64,000 nucleotides of DNA from an uncultured Alteromonadaceae bacterium. Lineage in GTDB: Bacteria; Pseudomonadota; Gammaproteobacteria; Enterobacterales; Alteromonadaceae. The DNA is taken from NCBI GenBank assembly GCA_913056495.1, contig CAJXMO010000001.1:62001-126000 (forward strand), in the 5' to 3' direction. Of this stretch, positions 34,270 to 44,013 are shown in pieces (positions within the stretch are counted from its first letter, which is position 1; each line of letters begins with the position of its first letter). Below the pieces are notes generated by a model. The model made no database searches. It saw nothing but the letters and a program-made list of their open reading frames with translations, and had not been told where the DNA came from. The position numbers and the translations under genes were made by a program.

Positions 34270-35109
34270 ATGATAACTTTGGCCATATTTACTAATATCC
34301 GGCCCGCTAAGGCAGTTTCCGATTATTTATTCCAACACCAGATTGAAAACCAGATTGAACAAAGAGAAGATGGTTTTCATTTGCTGTTTGATGAAACTGC
34401 TGACATCGAAAAAGCTAAAATTCTGATCAATGAATTTGTTGATAACCCGAATGATGAAAAATTCTTAAATGCATCATGGGCCAGAAATCAGGTTGAAGAT
34501 CTGTCACAAGGTCAATCCAGTTCAAGCGGTTTAATCAGCAATATTTGGCAGCATACTGGCTATTTTACCCGAATATTGGGGTTGGTTATCTTAGCTGTTT
34601 TTGCGGCTCAACTCTTGGGTTATTCAAGTACTTTATATGCCTCACTAAGCTTTCCTGCGCAACTACATAAAATAGAATGGCATGAATTGTATCGCTTGTT
34701 TACACCGGCTCTAATGCATGGCGATATGGCTCACTTGGTTCTGAATTTGTTTTGGTGGGTCTGGCTTGCCGGGCAACTGGAAAAAATAAAAGGAACAAGC
34801 TGGTTAATTAACGCCAGTTTAATGACTGGTCTGGTATCGCATCTGGCACAATATATCATGGTTAATAGCAGTTTTATCGGGTTATCCGGTGTTGTGTATG
34901 GGTTGCTGGGTTATGCCTGGCTGGCAGGGCGGTTTGGTCGGTTAAAAGAACTGAATCTACCCGGCGGCATTATTGTGATGATGTTATTATGGTTAGCCAT
35001 CGGATTTAGTGAAATGCTCAATTTGAGAATGGCGAACTGGGCTCATTTAGGGGGATTATTGGCAGGTTTAACAATTGCCTGGGTCGAAGTTAAGTGGATA
35101 AAGCGCTAA
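34270..35109 (+). CDS. glpG: Rhomboid intramembrane serine protease GlpG
   Basis: 279-residue inner-membrane protease. Cytoplasmic N-terminal domain, then about six helices. The catalytic dyad is intact: Ser206 in GLSGVVYG and His259 in NWAHLGG. Also seen: HGDMAHLVLNLFWWVWL, the oxyanion helix. It cleaves transmembrane segments of membrane proteins. It is paired with glpE upstream and converges on the fliL-like gene, sharing a hairpin terminator. Confidence 0.94.
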   Translation: MITLAIFTNIRPAKAVSDYLFQHQIENQIEQREDGFHLLFDETADIEKAKILINEFVDNPNDEKFLNASWARNQVEDLSQGQSSSSGLISNIWQHTGYFTRILGLVILAVFAAQLLGYSSTLYASLSFPAQLHKIEWHELYRLFTPALMHGDMAHLVLNLFWWVWLAGQLEKIKGTSWLINASLMTGLVSHLAQYIMVNSSFIGLSGVVYGLLGYAWLAGRFGRLKELNLPGGIIVMMLLWLAIGFSEMLNLRMANWAHLGGLLAGLTIAWVEVKWIKR

Positions 35110-35121
35110 TTATAGTTAATG

Positions 35122-35152
35122 CATTAAAGCGACAAAATGAGTCGCTTTAATG
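35122..35152. terminator. Bidirectional hairpin between glpG and the fliL-like gene
   Basis: 12-bp perfect stem CATTAAAGCGAC / GTCGCTTTAATG with a 7-base loop, placed between two convergent genes and overlapping the stop codon of the minus-strand gene. Confidence 0.7.
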
Positions 35153-35536
35153 GTAGAGATAATTGGTAAATAAAACATCCCGAATAATTTCATTACCGGT
35201 TTCTTTTTTCAGTAATGTTTTAACCTGCTGGGTGCATAAAGCTCTAACTTCTTCCCGTCCTTTTAATGACTTTATTTTTTCTTCAGGTTCTTTGCCGAGT
35301 ATTTCAACAATCGCATCTCTTAATAAAGGCGAGTGATGTTCAACCACCTCAATATAACTGGCATCTTGCAGCATTAATTCGACGGTAATTCTGACATAAC
35401 CCGGTTTCTTTTTGGTGGTGATATAATTAGTGATTATGTCTGGTTCAAAGCCAAAATAAGCAAATTTGTCTTCTGCCATACTCGGGTTTAAAGTAAGCAA
35501 ATAAAGCAAAGGTGCTGTTAGAAGTAATCGTTTCAT
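35147..35536 (-). CDS. FliL-like exported protein
   Basis: 129-residue protein with the FliL domain pattern (YVRITVELMLQDASYIEVVEHHSPLLRDAIVEILG ... VRALCTQQVKTLL). Flagellar FliL is a bitopic membrane protein in the stator ring, but here the N-terminus looks like a cleavable signal peptide (1-21, NPSMA), so this paralogue would be free in the periplasm. It is not in a flagellar cluster. Related genes next to glpG occur in other Alteromonadales; function unknown. Confidence 0.75.
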   Translation of the reverse strand: MKRLLLTAPLLYLLTLNPSMAEDKFAYFGFEPDIITNYITTKKKPGYVRITVELMLQDASYIEVVEHHSPLLRDAIVEILGKEPEEKIKSLKGREEVRALCTQQVKTLLKKETGNEIIRDVLFTNYLYH

Positions 35537-35658
35537 TGTATTTTATTACCAGCATTAAACTAAAAAATTCAAAGATAACAGGCAAAAAGCGAGTATTACT
35601 TGTTATCATATAGCATACACCAACTATTTCAAAGAATTAGAGCTTAACGACTATTTAT

Positions 35659-36201
35659 ATGCAGTCTTTTTTTCCAATCGGTGAACAAGCTCATTGGCAC
35701 AAGCGAATCGAAACAACTGATTCCATCATGCAGTGGCTGTTTGATCCTGTTTCTTTAACCGCCAAGCTTAAACAAATTTCGTCTCAATTTAAACTGGAAA
35801 TTCTGGGCGAAACCTGGTTTAAGCCGGGTGAATTTGACGGACTCAATTTTGATGAACCGACTCTTGTTCGCGAAGTGTTGTTGTATTGTCAAAATCAGCC
35901 TTGGGTGTTTGCTCACTCTCAAATTCCTGAATCAACGATAGCAGCAGGAAATCAAAGCCTCAGTCAGTTGGGCGAACAGCCGTTAGGCGAAATGATTTTC
36001 AGGCACCCGAATATTCGCAGACAGACAATTGAAGTTGCAGAGTTTGACTCGTTAACTCAGGTTTATAAATTGGCCGGACAAGTAAGTAAATCCGATTTAC
36101 CGGATGTTTTATTTGGCCGCCGCTCTTTGTTTAAATTAGCCGATAAACCACTTACAGTATCAGAAATTTTTTTAGCGGATTGCAATTTTTATCATGAATA
36201 G
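35659..36201 (+). CDS. ubiC: Chorismate--pyruvate lyase UbiC
   Basis: First committed step of ubiquinone synthesis: chorismate to 4-hydroxybenzoate plus pyruvate. Family motifs: [26 protein letters not shown] and VSEIFLADC, which include the substrate-binding arginines and the Glu near the C-terminus. 180 residues. It overlaps ubiA by 8 bases, as is typical. Confidence 0.93.
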   Translation: MQSFFPIGEQAHWHKRIETTDSIMQWLFDPVSLTAKLKQISSQFKLEILGETWFKPGEFDGLNFDEPTLVREVLLYCQNQPWVFAHSQIPESTIAAGNQSLSQLGEQPLGEMIFRHPNIRRQTIEVAEFDSLTQVYKLAGQVSKSDLPDVLFGRRSLFKLADKPLTVSEIFLADCNFYHE

Positions 36202-37069
36202 TTTAACGCCATCAGTATCCAGCAAGTTGTTAGCTTATTGCCAGTTAATGCGAATTGACAGACCTATCGGCACTTATTTATTGCTTTGGCCTACCTTGTG
36301 GGCGCTGTGGATTGCAAGTGAAGGCATGCCCAGTCTGGATTTATTTTTTATTTTTGTCGCTGGGGTATTTGTAATGCGTGCAGCGGGTTGTGTTATAAAT
36401 GACTTTGCCGATCGCAAGGTTGACGGCCATGTCAAACGCACCCAAAACAGGCCTTTGGCAACAGGGTTGATATCCAGTAAAGAAGCGCTCTATTTATTTT
36501 TTGCTCTGGTTGTTATTTCGTTTTTATTAGTACTTTTATTGAATAAACAAACCATTTTATTATCTTTTGTCGGTCTTGGGTTGGCAACCTTGTACCCGTT
36601 TATGAAGCGTTATACGCATTTGCCTCAGGTGGTACTTGGCGCTGCATTCAGTTGGGCTATACCTATGGCTTATATGGCTGTAAAAGCAGAGCTATCTTTG
36701 ATTGTCTGGGTTTTATTTTTTAGCAATTTAGCCTGGACGGTCGCTTATGATACGCTTTATGCGATGGTCGACAGAGATGATGATTTAAAAATTGGAGTGA
36801 AATCAACTGCCATTTTATTTGGCCGGTTTGATAAGCTGGCTGTGTTTATTTTGCATATGCTGACCATAGCCGGTTTAATCTGGGCTGGTTTATTAGCCGA
36901 GCTAGGGCCTGTGTATTATCAGTCCGTGGGCCTAGCTCTGGCATTGTTTATTTATCAGCAATGGCAAATCAGAGGGCGGGAACGGGAAACTTGTTTTAAA
37001 GCTTTTTTGCAAAACCATTATGCAGGACTAGTTGTTTTAGTCGGTTTGATTTTAAACTATGGGGTTTAG
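36194..37069 (+). CDS. ubiA: 4-hydroxybenzoate octaprenyltransferase UbiA
   Basis: Multi-helix inner-membrane prenyltransferase that attaches the polyprenyl tail to 4-hydroxybenzoate. Both Asp-rich Mg-diphosphate motifs are present: [21 protein letters not shown] and [17 protein letters not shown]. 291 residues. Overlapping ubiC makes a two-gene operon. Confidence 0.95.
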   Translation: MNSLTPSVSSKLLAYCQLMRIDRPIGTYLLLWPTLWALWIASEGMPSLDLFFIFVAGVFVMRAAGCVINDFADRKVDGHVKRTQNRPLATGLISSKEALYLFFALVVISFLLVLLLNKQTILLSFVGLGLATLYPFMKRYTHLPQVVLGAAFSWAIPMAYMAVKAELSLIVWVLFFSNLAWTVAYDTLYAMVDRDDDLKIGVKSTAILFGRFDKLAVFILHMLTIAGLIWAGLLAELGPVYYQSVGLALALFIYQQWQIRGRERETCFKAFLQNHYAGLVVLVGLILNYGV

Positions 37070-37194
37070 CTAGTACAGTTTCTATTCAGTTTTGAATGGT
37101 TAAATCACATATTGGTTTGAGGTTGGGGCTCAGCACTGAAAACCTATCAAGCATCTAGGCGCCATGCTTTATTGGCACTATATATAAACGCGAT

Positions 37195-37225
37195 CTATTG
37201 GTATTGTGTTCCTGCATTACTCTAA
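37195..37225 (+). repeat. Direct repeat copy A in the ubiA-yacG spacer
   Basis: 31-bp sequence matching 37315-37345 at 27 of 31 positions, exactly 120 bp apart. The conserved core is TCCTGCATTACTCTAA. A REP-like hairpin lies between the two copies. The 372-base spacer 37070-37441 holds these repeats and no credible gene. Confidence 0.7.
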
Positions 37226-37272
37226 CATCCTTATCGCTGAACTTGGTGTCTAGGAATATGACGCATTTTATT

Positions 37273-37294
37273 GTAGGTCGAGATTTATCTCGAA
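37273..37294 (+). repeat. REP-like element 1 (GTAG foot, 6-bp hairpin)
   Basis: GTAGG followed by the hairpin TCGAGA-TTTA-TCTCGA. It has the same GTAG foot and TTTA loop as three further copies in this window (41473, 47595, 47799). These features match REP sequences mobilised by RAYT (TnpA-REP) transposases; no RAYT gene is in the window. Confidence 0.65.
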
Positions 37295-37314
37295 AACCAG
37301 CTTACCATCTCGAG

Positions 37315-37345
37315 CTATCGGTATTATAATCCTGCATTACTCTAA
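37315..37345 (+). repeat. Direct repeat copy B in the ubiA-yacG spacer
   Basis: Second copy of the 31-bp repeat at 37195-37225 (4 mismatches). The 120-bp period and the REP-like hairpin between the copies suggest a duplicated repeat block. Confidence 0.7.
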
Positions 37346-37441
37346 GGCCGATTTCCATGTAGGCCAAGCACAACCTAAAAATCGCTTTCAATCTTTCAAA
37401 ACTTTATGGGTCGTATGGTTGTGGGCTGCGTTTAAAGCTGA

Positions 37442-37666
37442 TTAATGCCGGAAAAAGGGCTCATCTGCAGCGGGCAAGTCTTCTGAAAATTCATCAATTT
37501 GAGCTGTCATTTCCTGTTTAAGTGACTCTCCTTTAATCACTCTGGATTCACTTGCCCATTCGCCTAAATCAATCAGGCGGCAGCGGTCGCTGCAAAAAGG
37601 TTTACACTTATTTTCGGCTATCCATTCAACCTGTGTCTGACAGGTAGGGCAGTTTACTTTAACCAT
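37442..37666 (-). CDS. yacG: DNA gyrase inhibitor YacG (zinc-binding)
   Basis: 74-residue zinc protein with four Cys ligands, CPTC near the N-terminus and CSDRC after FC at about residues 24-32, followed by [11 protein letters not shown], the family signature. It binds GyrB and inhibits gyrase. Last gene of the pilD-coaE-zapD-yacG run on the minus strand, an order widely conserved in gammaproteobacteria. Confidence 0.93.
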   Translation of the reverse strand: MVKVNCPTCQTQVEWIAENKCKPFCSDRCRLIDLGEWASESRVIKGESLKQEMTAQIDEFSEDLPAADEPFFRH

Positions 37667-37694
37667 ATATTCGTTCTCAATTCTGTCTTTTCAT

Positions 37695-38441
37695 TTAGCA
37701 TGCGGATAATAAAAAGGTGACATTTCGTTGGCAAGCAGATTTTACCTGTTCCTGATTATTTTCCATAAAGCGGATTGAAAACCGGCTTTTGTGGCCGCTG
37801 ACGGTTGGATAATAATAACTATCCATTGGCAATTTTATTTGTATCAGTTCGACGCCATCGACCGTATCTGTATATAAACCATTATCCGCTGTGACAGAAT
37901 GAAATTGTCCACGTTCTCGGATCATTTTTAAATCCAGCTCAATGATCGTTTTTAAAATATCCAGTTCTGAAAGCCACCTTTGCTGGTCGGCTACGATAAA
38001 ATCAGAGTCCTGATGTTGCCATTGATGCAAATGAGGTAAATCGAAACAGCAGCTGCCACCCGGAATGGAAAACCTTTGTTTGAGTGAAGCTAAAAACTTA
38101 TCATCTCTTAATTTTTGGCCTAATTTATTTGCGGATGTGAGTTTACCGGAGAGCTGGACAACGGTTTTGAGCAGATCTTCCAGAGCTGAATTATTGATAC
38201 TCGGGTGCTGTGACCAGGCAACTAATTGTTTTTCGTGTTTTTCCAGGTCTTTTAGCAAGTCTGATTTTAAATCGCCACGTTCAATAATATCCAATATGGC
38301 AAACAGGCCACTTAAAAAATCAAGAGTCGCCCAAGGTGTCGTGTCGCCTAACTGGTAAGTTAGCCGGGCAAGTAAATTTTCTATTCGCAAATAGGTGCGA
38401 ATTTTTTCATTCAATGGAAATTCATACAAAATATCTGTCAT
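37695..38441 (-). CDS. zapD: Cell division protein ZapD
   Basis: Cytoplasmic FtsZ-bundling protein of 248 residues. Typical start YEFPLNEKIRTYLRIENLL, internal GGSCCFDLPHLHQW and end FSIRFM-type strand. It sits between coaE and yacG as usual; the gap to coaE is 70 bases. Confidence 0.94.
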   Translation of the reverse strand: MTDILYEFPLNEKIRTYLRIENLLARLTYQLGDTTPWATLDFLSGLFAILDIIERGDLKSDLLKDLEKHEKQLVAWSQHPSINNSALEDLLKTVVQLSGKLTSANKLGQKLRDDKFLASLKQRFSIPGGSCCFDLPHLHQWQHQDSDFIVADQQRWLSELDILKTIIELDLKMIRERGQFHSVTADNGLYTDTVDGVELIQIKLPMDSYYYPTVSGHKSRFSIRFMENNQEQVKSACQRNVTFLLSAC

Positions 38442-38511
38442 AGTGACAATTCGTTTCTTTTATTATGGTTTTATGTTTGTTATTTAGCTTAACCTACTGG
38501 TTAAATTTTAG

Positions 38512-39126
38512 CTAATTTTTCGACCGGTTAAGTGCTAAATTCAGGTAGTTGTGATGTAATTTATGACACAGATGTTCAACTTCTGATAATGGCAACTCTG
38601 TATCGATAATGTCGTCAGCGTAATTTATTCGGGTCTCACGGTCAAGTTGGGCAGCCATTATCTGTCGGATCTGCTCTGCTGAATTATTATCTCTGTGACT
38701 TGCTCGTGAAACCTGAGTGTCAGGCTTGCAATCTGTAATCAATACCCGATCAACTAAACTGGTAAGCTGGTTTTCGATTAATAGTGGCACAGCCAATATA
38801 CAGTATGTTGAGTGAGCGGCTTTTGTTTGCGCTATCATCCGGGTTCGAATTATCGGGTGTAATTGACGGTTAAGCCATGTTTTTTCGGCTTCATTTTCAA
38901 ATATAATTTGCCTGAGTTTTTGTCTGTCCAATGCGCCGGATTCGAGTATAACTCTGCTGCCAAAATGTGCTTCTATCGATTTTAAGCCATCGCTGCCCGG
39001 TTCTACTACTTGGCGCGCAATGACATCTGCATCTATCACCTCGACACCGAGTTTTTCAAAAAAATGAGCTACGGTTGTTTTTCCACTGCCAATCCCGCCG
39101 GTTAAGCCAATAATATATTGGCTCAC
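38512..39126 (-). CDS. coaE: Dephospho-CoA kinase
   Basis: Last step of coenzyme A synthesis: phosphorylation of the 3'-hydroxyl of dephospho-CoA. P-loop GLTGGIGSGKTT at 7-18, then DADVIARQVVEPG and LLIENQLTSLVDRVLITDC. 204 residues. It overlaps pilD by 4 bases. Confidence 0.95.
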   Translation of the reverse strand: MSQYIIGLTGGIGSGKTTVAHFFEKLGVEVIDADVIARQVVEPGSDGLKSIEAHFGSRVILESGALDRQKLRQIIFENEAEKTWLNRQLHPIIRTRMIAQTKAAHSTYCILAVPLLIENQLTSLVDRVLITDCKPDTQVSRASHRDNNSAEQIRQIMAAQLDRETRINYADDIIDTELPLSEVEHLCHKLHHNYLNLALNRSKN

Positions 39127-40037
39127 AGGTAAACCCAGTTTTGCAGATAATATTCGATAATGTCATCTCGCCAGTAAAACGCGATAAAACCTGAAATCGC
39201 CAGATAAGGACCAAATGGGATTGCAGTTTGACTGTCTTTATTTTGCAGTTTAAGCAGGCTCAGGCCGATAATTGCACCAACAACAGACGAGAGTAAAATA
39301 ATCACAGGTAGTGCCTGCCAGCCCATCCAAGCGCCCAGCGCGGCCAGTAACTTAAAGTCACCAAACCCCATGCCTTCTTTACCGGTTAATATTTTAAAAA
39401 GATGAAAGATGAACCAAAGTATTGAATAACCGGCAACTGCCCCTATGACTGCATCTTTCAAGTCAACAAACTGACCATCTAAATTAACCAATAAACCTAA
39501 CCATATCAGACTCAGGGTGAGTTGATCAGGCAGCAGCATAGTGTCTATATCAATAAAACATAAACAAATCAGCACAAAGCTAAACAGCATGGCCCAGATA
39601 GCAACTTCTGATACTCCAAATGTATAGGCTGAGAACAAACCTGCTAACCCGGCCAATAGTTCGATAGCCGGATAGCGGACTGATATCGGGTTTTTACAGA
39701 CAGAACATTTTCCGCCCAAAAGTAACCAACTGATCAGCGGGATATTATGCCAGGGTTTTATTTGAGTGTTACATTTAGGACAAGTTGAATTAGGTTTTAT
39801 CAGATCGAATCTTTCTTGCTGTTCAATCTCTTGCTGAACCTGATTATTTTCCTGATCGCTTAATGGATCGGTTAACAATAATCGACATTCATTTTTCCAA
39901 TCCCGCTCGAGCATCAGCGGCAGGCGGTAAATAACGACATTTAAAAAACTGCCAATCAATAAACTAAAAACAAAACAGCTGATATACCAACACAGAGGGT
40001 ATTGCTGAAAAGTCAGAACTAAATTATCAAACAACAT
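39123..40037 (-). CDS. pilD: Prepilin peptidase / N-methyltransferase PilD
   Basis: Inner-membrane aspartyl protease that cleaves type IV prepilins and T2SS pseudopilins after the conserved Gly and methylates the new N-terminus. The zinc-binding loop has two CxxC pairs (CPKC and CSVC), and the catalytic Asp motifs are CFIDIDTMLLPD and GKEGMGFGDFKLLAALGAW. 304 residues. It is the only peptidase seen here, so it likely serves both PilA and GspG-K. It overlaps pilC by one base and coaE by four. Confidence 0.95.
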   Translation of the reverse strand: MLFDNLVLTFQQYPLCWYISCFVFSLLIGSFLNVVIYRLPLMLERDWKNECRLLLTDPLSDQENNQVQQEIEQQERFDLIKPNSTCPKCNTQIKPWHNIPLISWLLLGGKCSVCKNPISVRYPAIELLAGLAGLFSAYTFGVSEVAIWAMLFSFVLICLCFIDIDTMLLPDQLTLSLIWLGLLVNLDGQFVDLKDAVIGAVAGYSILWFIFHLFKILTGKEGMGFGDFKLLAALGAWMGWQALPVIILLSSVVGAIIGLSLLKLQNKDSQTAIPFGPYLAISGFIAFYWRDDIIEYYLQNWVYL

Positions 40038-41281
40038 TAATTTACAATTTTCCCCATTTGGAAGATTGGCAGATACATAGCGATAATCAGGCCGCCGATA
40101 ACCACACCTAAAATAGCCATAATCATAGGCTCAATTAAAGCGGATAAACCATCTACTGCATCATCGACTTCCTGTTCGTATACGTTGGCAACTTTATTGA
40201 GCATATCATCAATGGCTCCGGATTCTTCACCAATTTGCACCATTTGAATCACCATATCCGGAAAGAGTTTGGTATTGCGCATAGCAACATTCATTTGCAT
40301 ACCGGCAGATACCTCACCGCGAATGTACTGAATGGCTTTACGGTAAACCGCGTTACCGGATGCACCTGCGGCTGAATCTAAAGCTTCAACTAAAGGTACA
40401 CCGGCAGCAAAGGTCGTTGCCAATGTGCGTGAAAATCGAGCCAGTGCCGATTTATGTAAAATCATGCCAAATACAGGCAATTTTAACGTGAGTGCATCTA
40501 TTTTATCCCTAAGCTTTCTCGATTTTTTGTAACTTTTAGCAAATATAATCACAAAAGCGACAAAGGCTACAAATAGATAAGGGCCATAATCCTGAATTAA
40601 ATTGGATATTTTAATAATTAAGCGGGTAAATGCAGGTAGCTCAGCGCCGAAGCTGGCAAAGATTTGCTCAAACTGAGGCACTACAAAAATGAGCAAAATC
40701 AAAGTCACAATGATGGCAATCACAATTACGGCAATTGGATAGTTCATGGCTTTTTTGATTTTGGATTTAAGCGCTTCGGTTTTTTCTTTATAAGTTGCGA
40801 TTCTGTCATATATGGTTTCAAGCGCGCCGGACTGTTCGCCGGCTTTAACCAGATCACAATATAAATCATCAAAATATTGTGGATGCTCTTTAAGTACCTG
40901 ATTAAAAGGGGTACCGGATTGAAGCCCTGCTCCTATAGTGGCCAATAAACGGCGGATATTGGCGTTTGCATTGCCTTTAGCAATCAGTTCAACTGACTGT
41001 ACTAAAGGCACGCCCGCACTTAACATAGTCGCCAGTTGGCGAGTGATAACCGCAATTTCTTTAGGGCCAATTTTTTTAGGTTTACCGGCAAAAAGTGGCT
41101 GCGGTTTTTTCTTGATTTTTGTTGGGTTAACACCTTGGCGTTTTAACTGGTCTTTAGCCGCGGCTATATTATCTGCCGCGAGTTCACCACTGACTTTTTC
41201 ACCGCGCCGGTTTACACCACGCCAGACATAAAAGTCCTGAATTACCACTTTTTCTTTTGCTTTTTTTCTGGCTGTTGCCAT
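40037..41281 (-). CDS. pilC: Type IV pilus inner-membrane platform protein PilC
   Basis: Polytopic platform protein of the type IV pilus, homologous to GspF. Two GspF-type domains with repeated motifs (KAGEQSGALETIYDRIATYKE and QIGEESGAIDDMLNKVANVYE). 414 residues, full length. In most relatives it directly follows pilB; here a 382-base spacer with REP-type repeats separates them, so it may have its own promoter. Confidence 0.95.
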   Translation of the reverse strand: MATARKKAKEKVVIQDFYVWRGVNRRGEKVSGELAADNIAAAKDQLKRQGVNPTKIKKKPQPLFAGKPKKIGPKEIAVITRQLATMLSAGVPLVQSVELIAKGNANANIRRLLATIGAGLQSGTPFNQVLKEHPQYFDDLYCDLVKAGEQSGALETIYDRIATYKEKTEALKSKIKKAMNYPIAVIVIAIIVTLILLIFVVPQFEQIFASFGAELPAFTRLIIKISNLIQDYGPYLFVAFVAFVIIFAKSYKKSRKLRDKIDALTLKLPVFGMILHKSALARFSRTLATTFAAGVPLVEALDSAAGASGNAVYRKAIQYIRGEVSAGMQMNVAMRNTKLFPDMVIQMVQIGEESGAIDDMLNKVANVYEQEVDDAVDGLSALIEPMIMAILGVVIGGLIIAMYLPIFQMGKIVN

Positions 41282-41446
41282 AGTGTAAGTCCTTAATGAG
41301 CTTAACTTAACCTGAAAACTTTTATTAGTTTAGTCGTTTAATGCCCGTTTGATAAACAATTCGTTTTTAAGTTGCCAAAACTCAGCTGCCGATACTGCCA
41401 TTTTAAAACCGTACCCCCTACATCATATTCGTGCCTCACTGTACAG

Positions 41447-41565
41447 AATCACGGAGCGAATAACGGCGTTTTGTAGGTCGGCCTTTAGGCCGAAGCCTAT
41501 CATTGTTTATGCCTCACCGCCGAGGTTTATTCCGTCATCCCCCCGAGACGTCGGAGAATCACCCC
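41447..41565 (+). repeat. Composite intergenic repeat block A (pilB-pilC spacer)
   Basis: Three pieces in fixed order: AATCACGGAGCG (41447-41458), the REP-like hairpin GTAGG-TCGGCC-TTTA-GGCCGA (41473-41493), and a CATCCC...CGAG..GTCG.GGAA element (41535-41565). Block B at 47581-47684 has the same pieces in the same order. The rest of the 382-base spacer 41282-41663 shows nothing I can name. Confidence 0.65.
41473..41494 (+). repeat. REP-like element 2
   Basis: GTAGG then the 6-bp hairpin TCGGCC-TTTA-GGCCGA. Identical over all 22 bases to the copy at 47595-47616. Confidence 0.75.
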
Positions 41566-41663
41566 TCAACACAGTGGTTTCAGGCAAAACGTCAAAGCCA
41601 GCAATCGCGTCAAAACAAATAGCCTAAAGCTTAGCGTCTAATCACTTAGCCGTGCACAATTTC

Positions 41664-43352
41664 TTAATTTGTGACCCGACTGATTTCCCCTAAACTTGTA
41701 GTGCCCGCCAGTACTTTTAAAATACCGGATTGACGCAGATTATTAACTTGTTCTTTTTGAGCGAGTTCTGCAATTTCTAACGCATTGCCTTCCTGCATAA
41801 TTAAATTAGAGATAGCTGAGGTAATCGGCATAACTTCATATATACCAATCCGGCCTTTAAAACCTTTTGAACAAAATTCACAGCCTATAGGTTCATATAA
41901 AGTTAAGTCATCTAATTGTTGCTGTGTAAAACCAAAATCTATGAGTTCATTGTCAGGCGGCGGCGTCTTTACTGGCTTTTTACAATGATTACATAATCGC
42001 CGGGCAAGACGCTGGGCGATAATTAAACTTACCGAGCTGGCAATATTAAAACTGGGCACACCCATATTGAGCAGTCGGGTCAGAGTTTCAGAGGCTGAAT
42101 TGGTATGCAAGGTGGATAAAACTAAATGGCCGGTTTGTGCCGCTTTAATTGCAATTTCAGCGGTTTCTAAATCCCGGATCTCACCCACCATGACAATATC
42201 CGGATCCTGTCGTAAAAATGATCTCAGTGCCCCGGCAAAGCTGAGTCCCGCTTTGGGATTGATCTGAACCTGATTTATACCCTCAAGATTAATTTCGACC
42301 GGATCCTCGGCGGTAGAAATATTGCGCTCAGGGGTATTTAATATATTCAGGCCAGTATATAAAGAAACTGTCTTACCACTACCGGTTGGGCCTGTAACTA
42401 AAATCATGCCCTGTGGTTTGGCCAGTGCGTTTAAATACAGCTTTTTCTGTTTGGCTTCATAACCGAGCGCATCAATACCCAGCATAGCACTGCTGGAATC
42501 AAGTATCCGCATTACTATTTTTTCGCCCCAAAGGGTCGGTAATGTCGATACCCGAAAATCAATAGATTTTTTGGCGGTAATTTTGAGTTTAATCCGGCCA
42601 TCCTGGGGTTTACGTTTTTCGGCAATATCAAGTCGTGACATGACTTTTAATCTGGCTGCAAGCCGGGTTGATAAATTTGCCGGAGGGGAGGCTATTTCGT
42701 GCAAAATGCCATCGATACGAAACCGAATCCGATAACTATGTTCATAAGGTTCAAAGTGTAAATCAGATGCGCCGCGTTTAATTGCATCTAATAAAATCCG
42801 GTTAATATAGACAACTATAGGTGCATCATCTTTATCCGGTGCATCTGTATCTTTATCCCTATCATCACTTTCCGCAACCTCAATATTGTCCAGTTCAGAA
42901 TCATCAAAGTCGGATAGGTTTAACTGGGCTTCATCGCCTTCATGTTTTATTTCAATTGCTTTTTGCAGCTTGGTTGCTTCAGCGCAGACATATTCAACAT
43001 TAAATCCTGTACTGAATTGAAAATCTTCCGCCGCACTCATAGATATTGGATTGGCAGTAGCAATAAAAAGGGTACGGCCACGCAAATAGAGTGGTAAAAC
43101 CTGATGTTTTTCAGATAATTTTTCTTTAAGAATTGAGTCTGGAATTGCGTCTAAATCGACAAAATTTAAATCAAGAAAAGGCACATGGAAGCGTTTGGAT
43201 ATCTCTTCAACCACTTGCTTTTCGGGTAACCAAGCCTTTTTCGCAATATACTGCTGAGCTTCAATATGAGACTTAGGTTTTTCCTGTTTTAAATCTTCTT
43301 GCTGATGAAGGCTTAACGAACCCATATAGAGTCTGAGATCTAGTGCAGGCAT
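41664..43352 (-). CDS. pilB: Type IV pilus assembly ATPase PilB
   Basis: Cytoplasmic hexameric ATPase that powers pilus extension. N-terminal MshEN/T2SSE-N region, then the ATPase core with Walker [14 protein letters not shown], Asp box, Walker B region ([19 protein letters not shown]), His box [14 protein letters not shown] and the Cys-rich zinc motif (CNHC, CEFC). 562 residues, full length. A terminator separates it from pilA upstream, so its expression is at least partly independent. Confidence 0.95.
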   Translation of the reverse strand: MPALDLRLYMGSLSLHQQEDLKQEKPKSHIEAQQYIAKKAWLPEKQVVEEISKRFHVPFLDLNFVDLDAIPDSILKEKLSEKHQVLPLYLRGRTLFIATANPISMSAAEDFQFSTGFNVEYVCAEATKLQKAIEIKHEGDEAQLNLSDFDDSELDNIEVAESDDRDKDTDAPDKDDAPIVVYINRILLDAIKRGASDLHFEPYEHSYRIRFRIDGILHEIASPPANLSTRLAARLKVMSRLDIAEKRKPQDGRIKLKITAKKSIDFRVSTLPTLWGEKIVMRILDSSSAMLGIDALGYEAKQKKLYLNALAKPQGMILVTGPTGSGKTVSLYTGLNILNTPERNISTAEDPVEINLEGINQVQINPKAGLSFAGALRSFLRQDPDIVMVGEIRDLETAEIAIKAAQTGHLVLSTLHTNSASETLTRLLNMGVPSFNIASSVSLIIAQRLARRLCNHCKKPVKTPPPDNELIDFGFTQQQLDDLTLYEPIGCEFCSKGFKGRIGIYEVMPITSAISNLIMQEGNALEIAELAQKEQVNNLRQSGILKVLAGTTSLGEISRVTN

Positions 43353-43463
43353 GCTTTATGCTCTTAATTTTATTCCGTTTTATTTGAGTTTAGCACATTG
43401 TTTGGGGATGGGAAGAATAGTTAATGCTGACTCGATTATAAAAAATAAAAAGAATGAAATAAT

Positions 43464-43491
43464 AAAAAAGCGAACCGGAGTTCGCTTTTTT
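43464..43491. terminator. Terminator between pilA and pilB
   Basis: 12-bp perfect stem AAAAAAGCGAAC / GTTCGCTTTTTT with loop CGGA, 24 bases after the pilA stop on the minus strand. It allows abundant pilA transcripts to end before pilB. Confidence 0.85.
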
Positions 43492-43515
43492 ATTTCAAAC
43501 TATTCTAAGCGATTA

Positions 43516-43959
43516 CTATGGGGCTGTACCTGTTGTTTGTGCTCTCACCCAAGTTACTTGTTTAGCCGTTGCATCCATTGTCGGTGTTAATTTTATGATT
43601 GCATAATCAACTTCCGAAGTGCCTGTAACAGTAATTACACCGTTCAAAACTTCGACACTAGTAATATAGTCTGAAGGGTGACTAGTAATATCAGCTGGAA
43701 TACCGTTCAAACCAGCATCACAACTGTCAGCTGCCGTTGAAGCTGTTTCGTTTACTGCATAATCTTTTAACATACAAGCAGCAACCAAGCCTTTCAATGA
43801 ACCCGCTGTTGTTTCAAGCTCAGCAACTCTAGCATTTTTCATATAATCCGTATAAGCCGGAACAGCAACTGCAGCCAATATACCTATAATGGCAACCACT
43901 ATCATTAATTCAATTAAGGTAAAACCTTTTTTACGCTTAATGTTAATTTGTTTATTCAT
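43516..43959 (-). CDS. pilA: Type IV pilin PilA
   Basis: Major pilin subunit. Start set at 43959 (codon [12 protein letters not shown]), which gives a basic 12-residue leader and cleavage after Gly12 before [18 protein letters not shown]; the longer frame to 44025 would put 22 extra residues before a normal leader. A GGAG-like ribosome site lies about 10 bases upstream. The mature protein has one Cys pair in the globular domain (AACML and DSCDAG). 147 residues with leader. Confidence 0.94.
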   Translation of the reverse strand: MNKQINIKRKKGFTLIELMIVVAIIGILAAVAVPAYTDYMKNARVAELETTAGSLKGLVAACMLKDYAVNETASTAADSCDAGLNGIPADITSHPSDYITSVEVLNGVITVTGTSEVDYAIIKLTPTMDATAKQVTWVRAQTTGTAP

Positions 43960-44013
43960 CTTTTGATATCTCCAATGATTATCTACTACTTTAAGATTTA
44001 TTTGGGTTATGTT

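Noticed and set aside
37070..37441. tRNA or small gene sought in the ubiA-yacG spacer
   Set aside because: No cloverleaf, no T-loop consensus and no plausible frame; only the repeats reported.
38065..38358. Open frame of 97 codons opposite zapD
   Set aside because: Shadow frame on the strand opposite a clear zapD.
40938..41231. Open frame of 97 codons opposite pilC
   Set aside because: It is antisense to a full-length conserved pilC gene with no independent support.
41349..41627. Open frame of 92 codons in the pilB-pilC spacer
   Set aside because: It runs through REP and composite repeats, has no family resemblance and no ribosome site.
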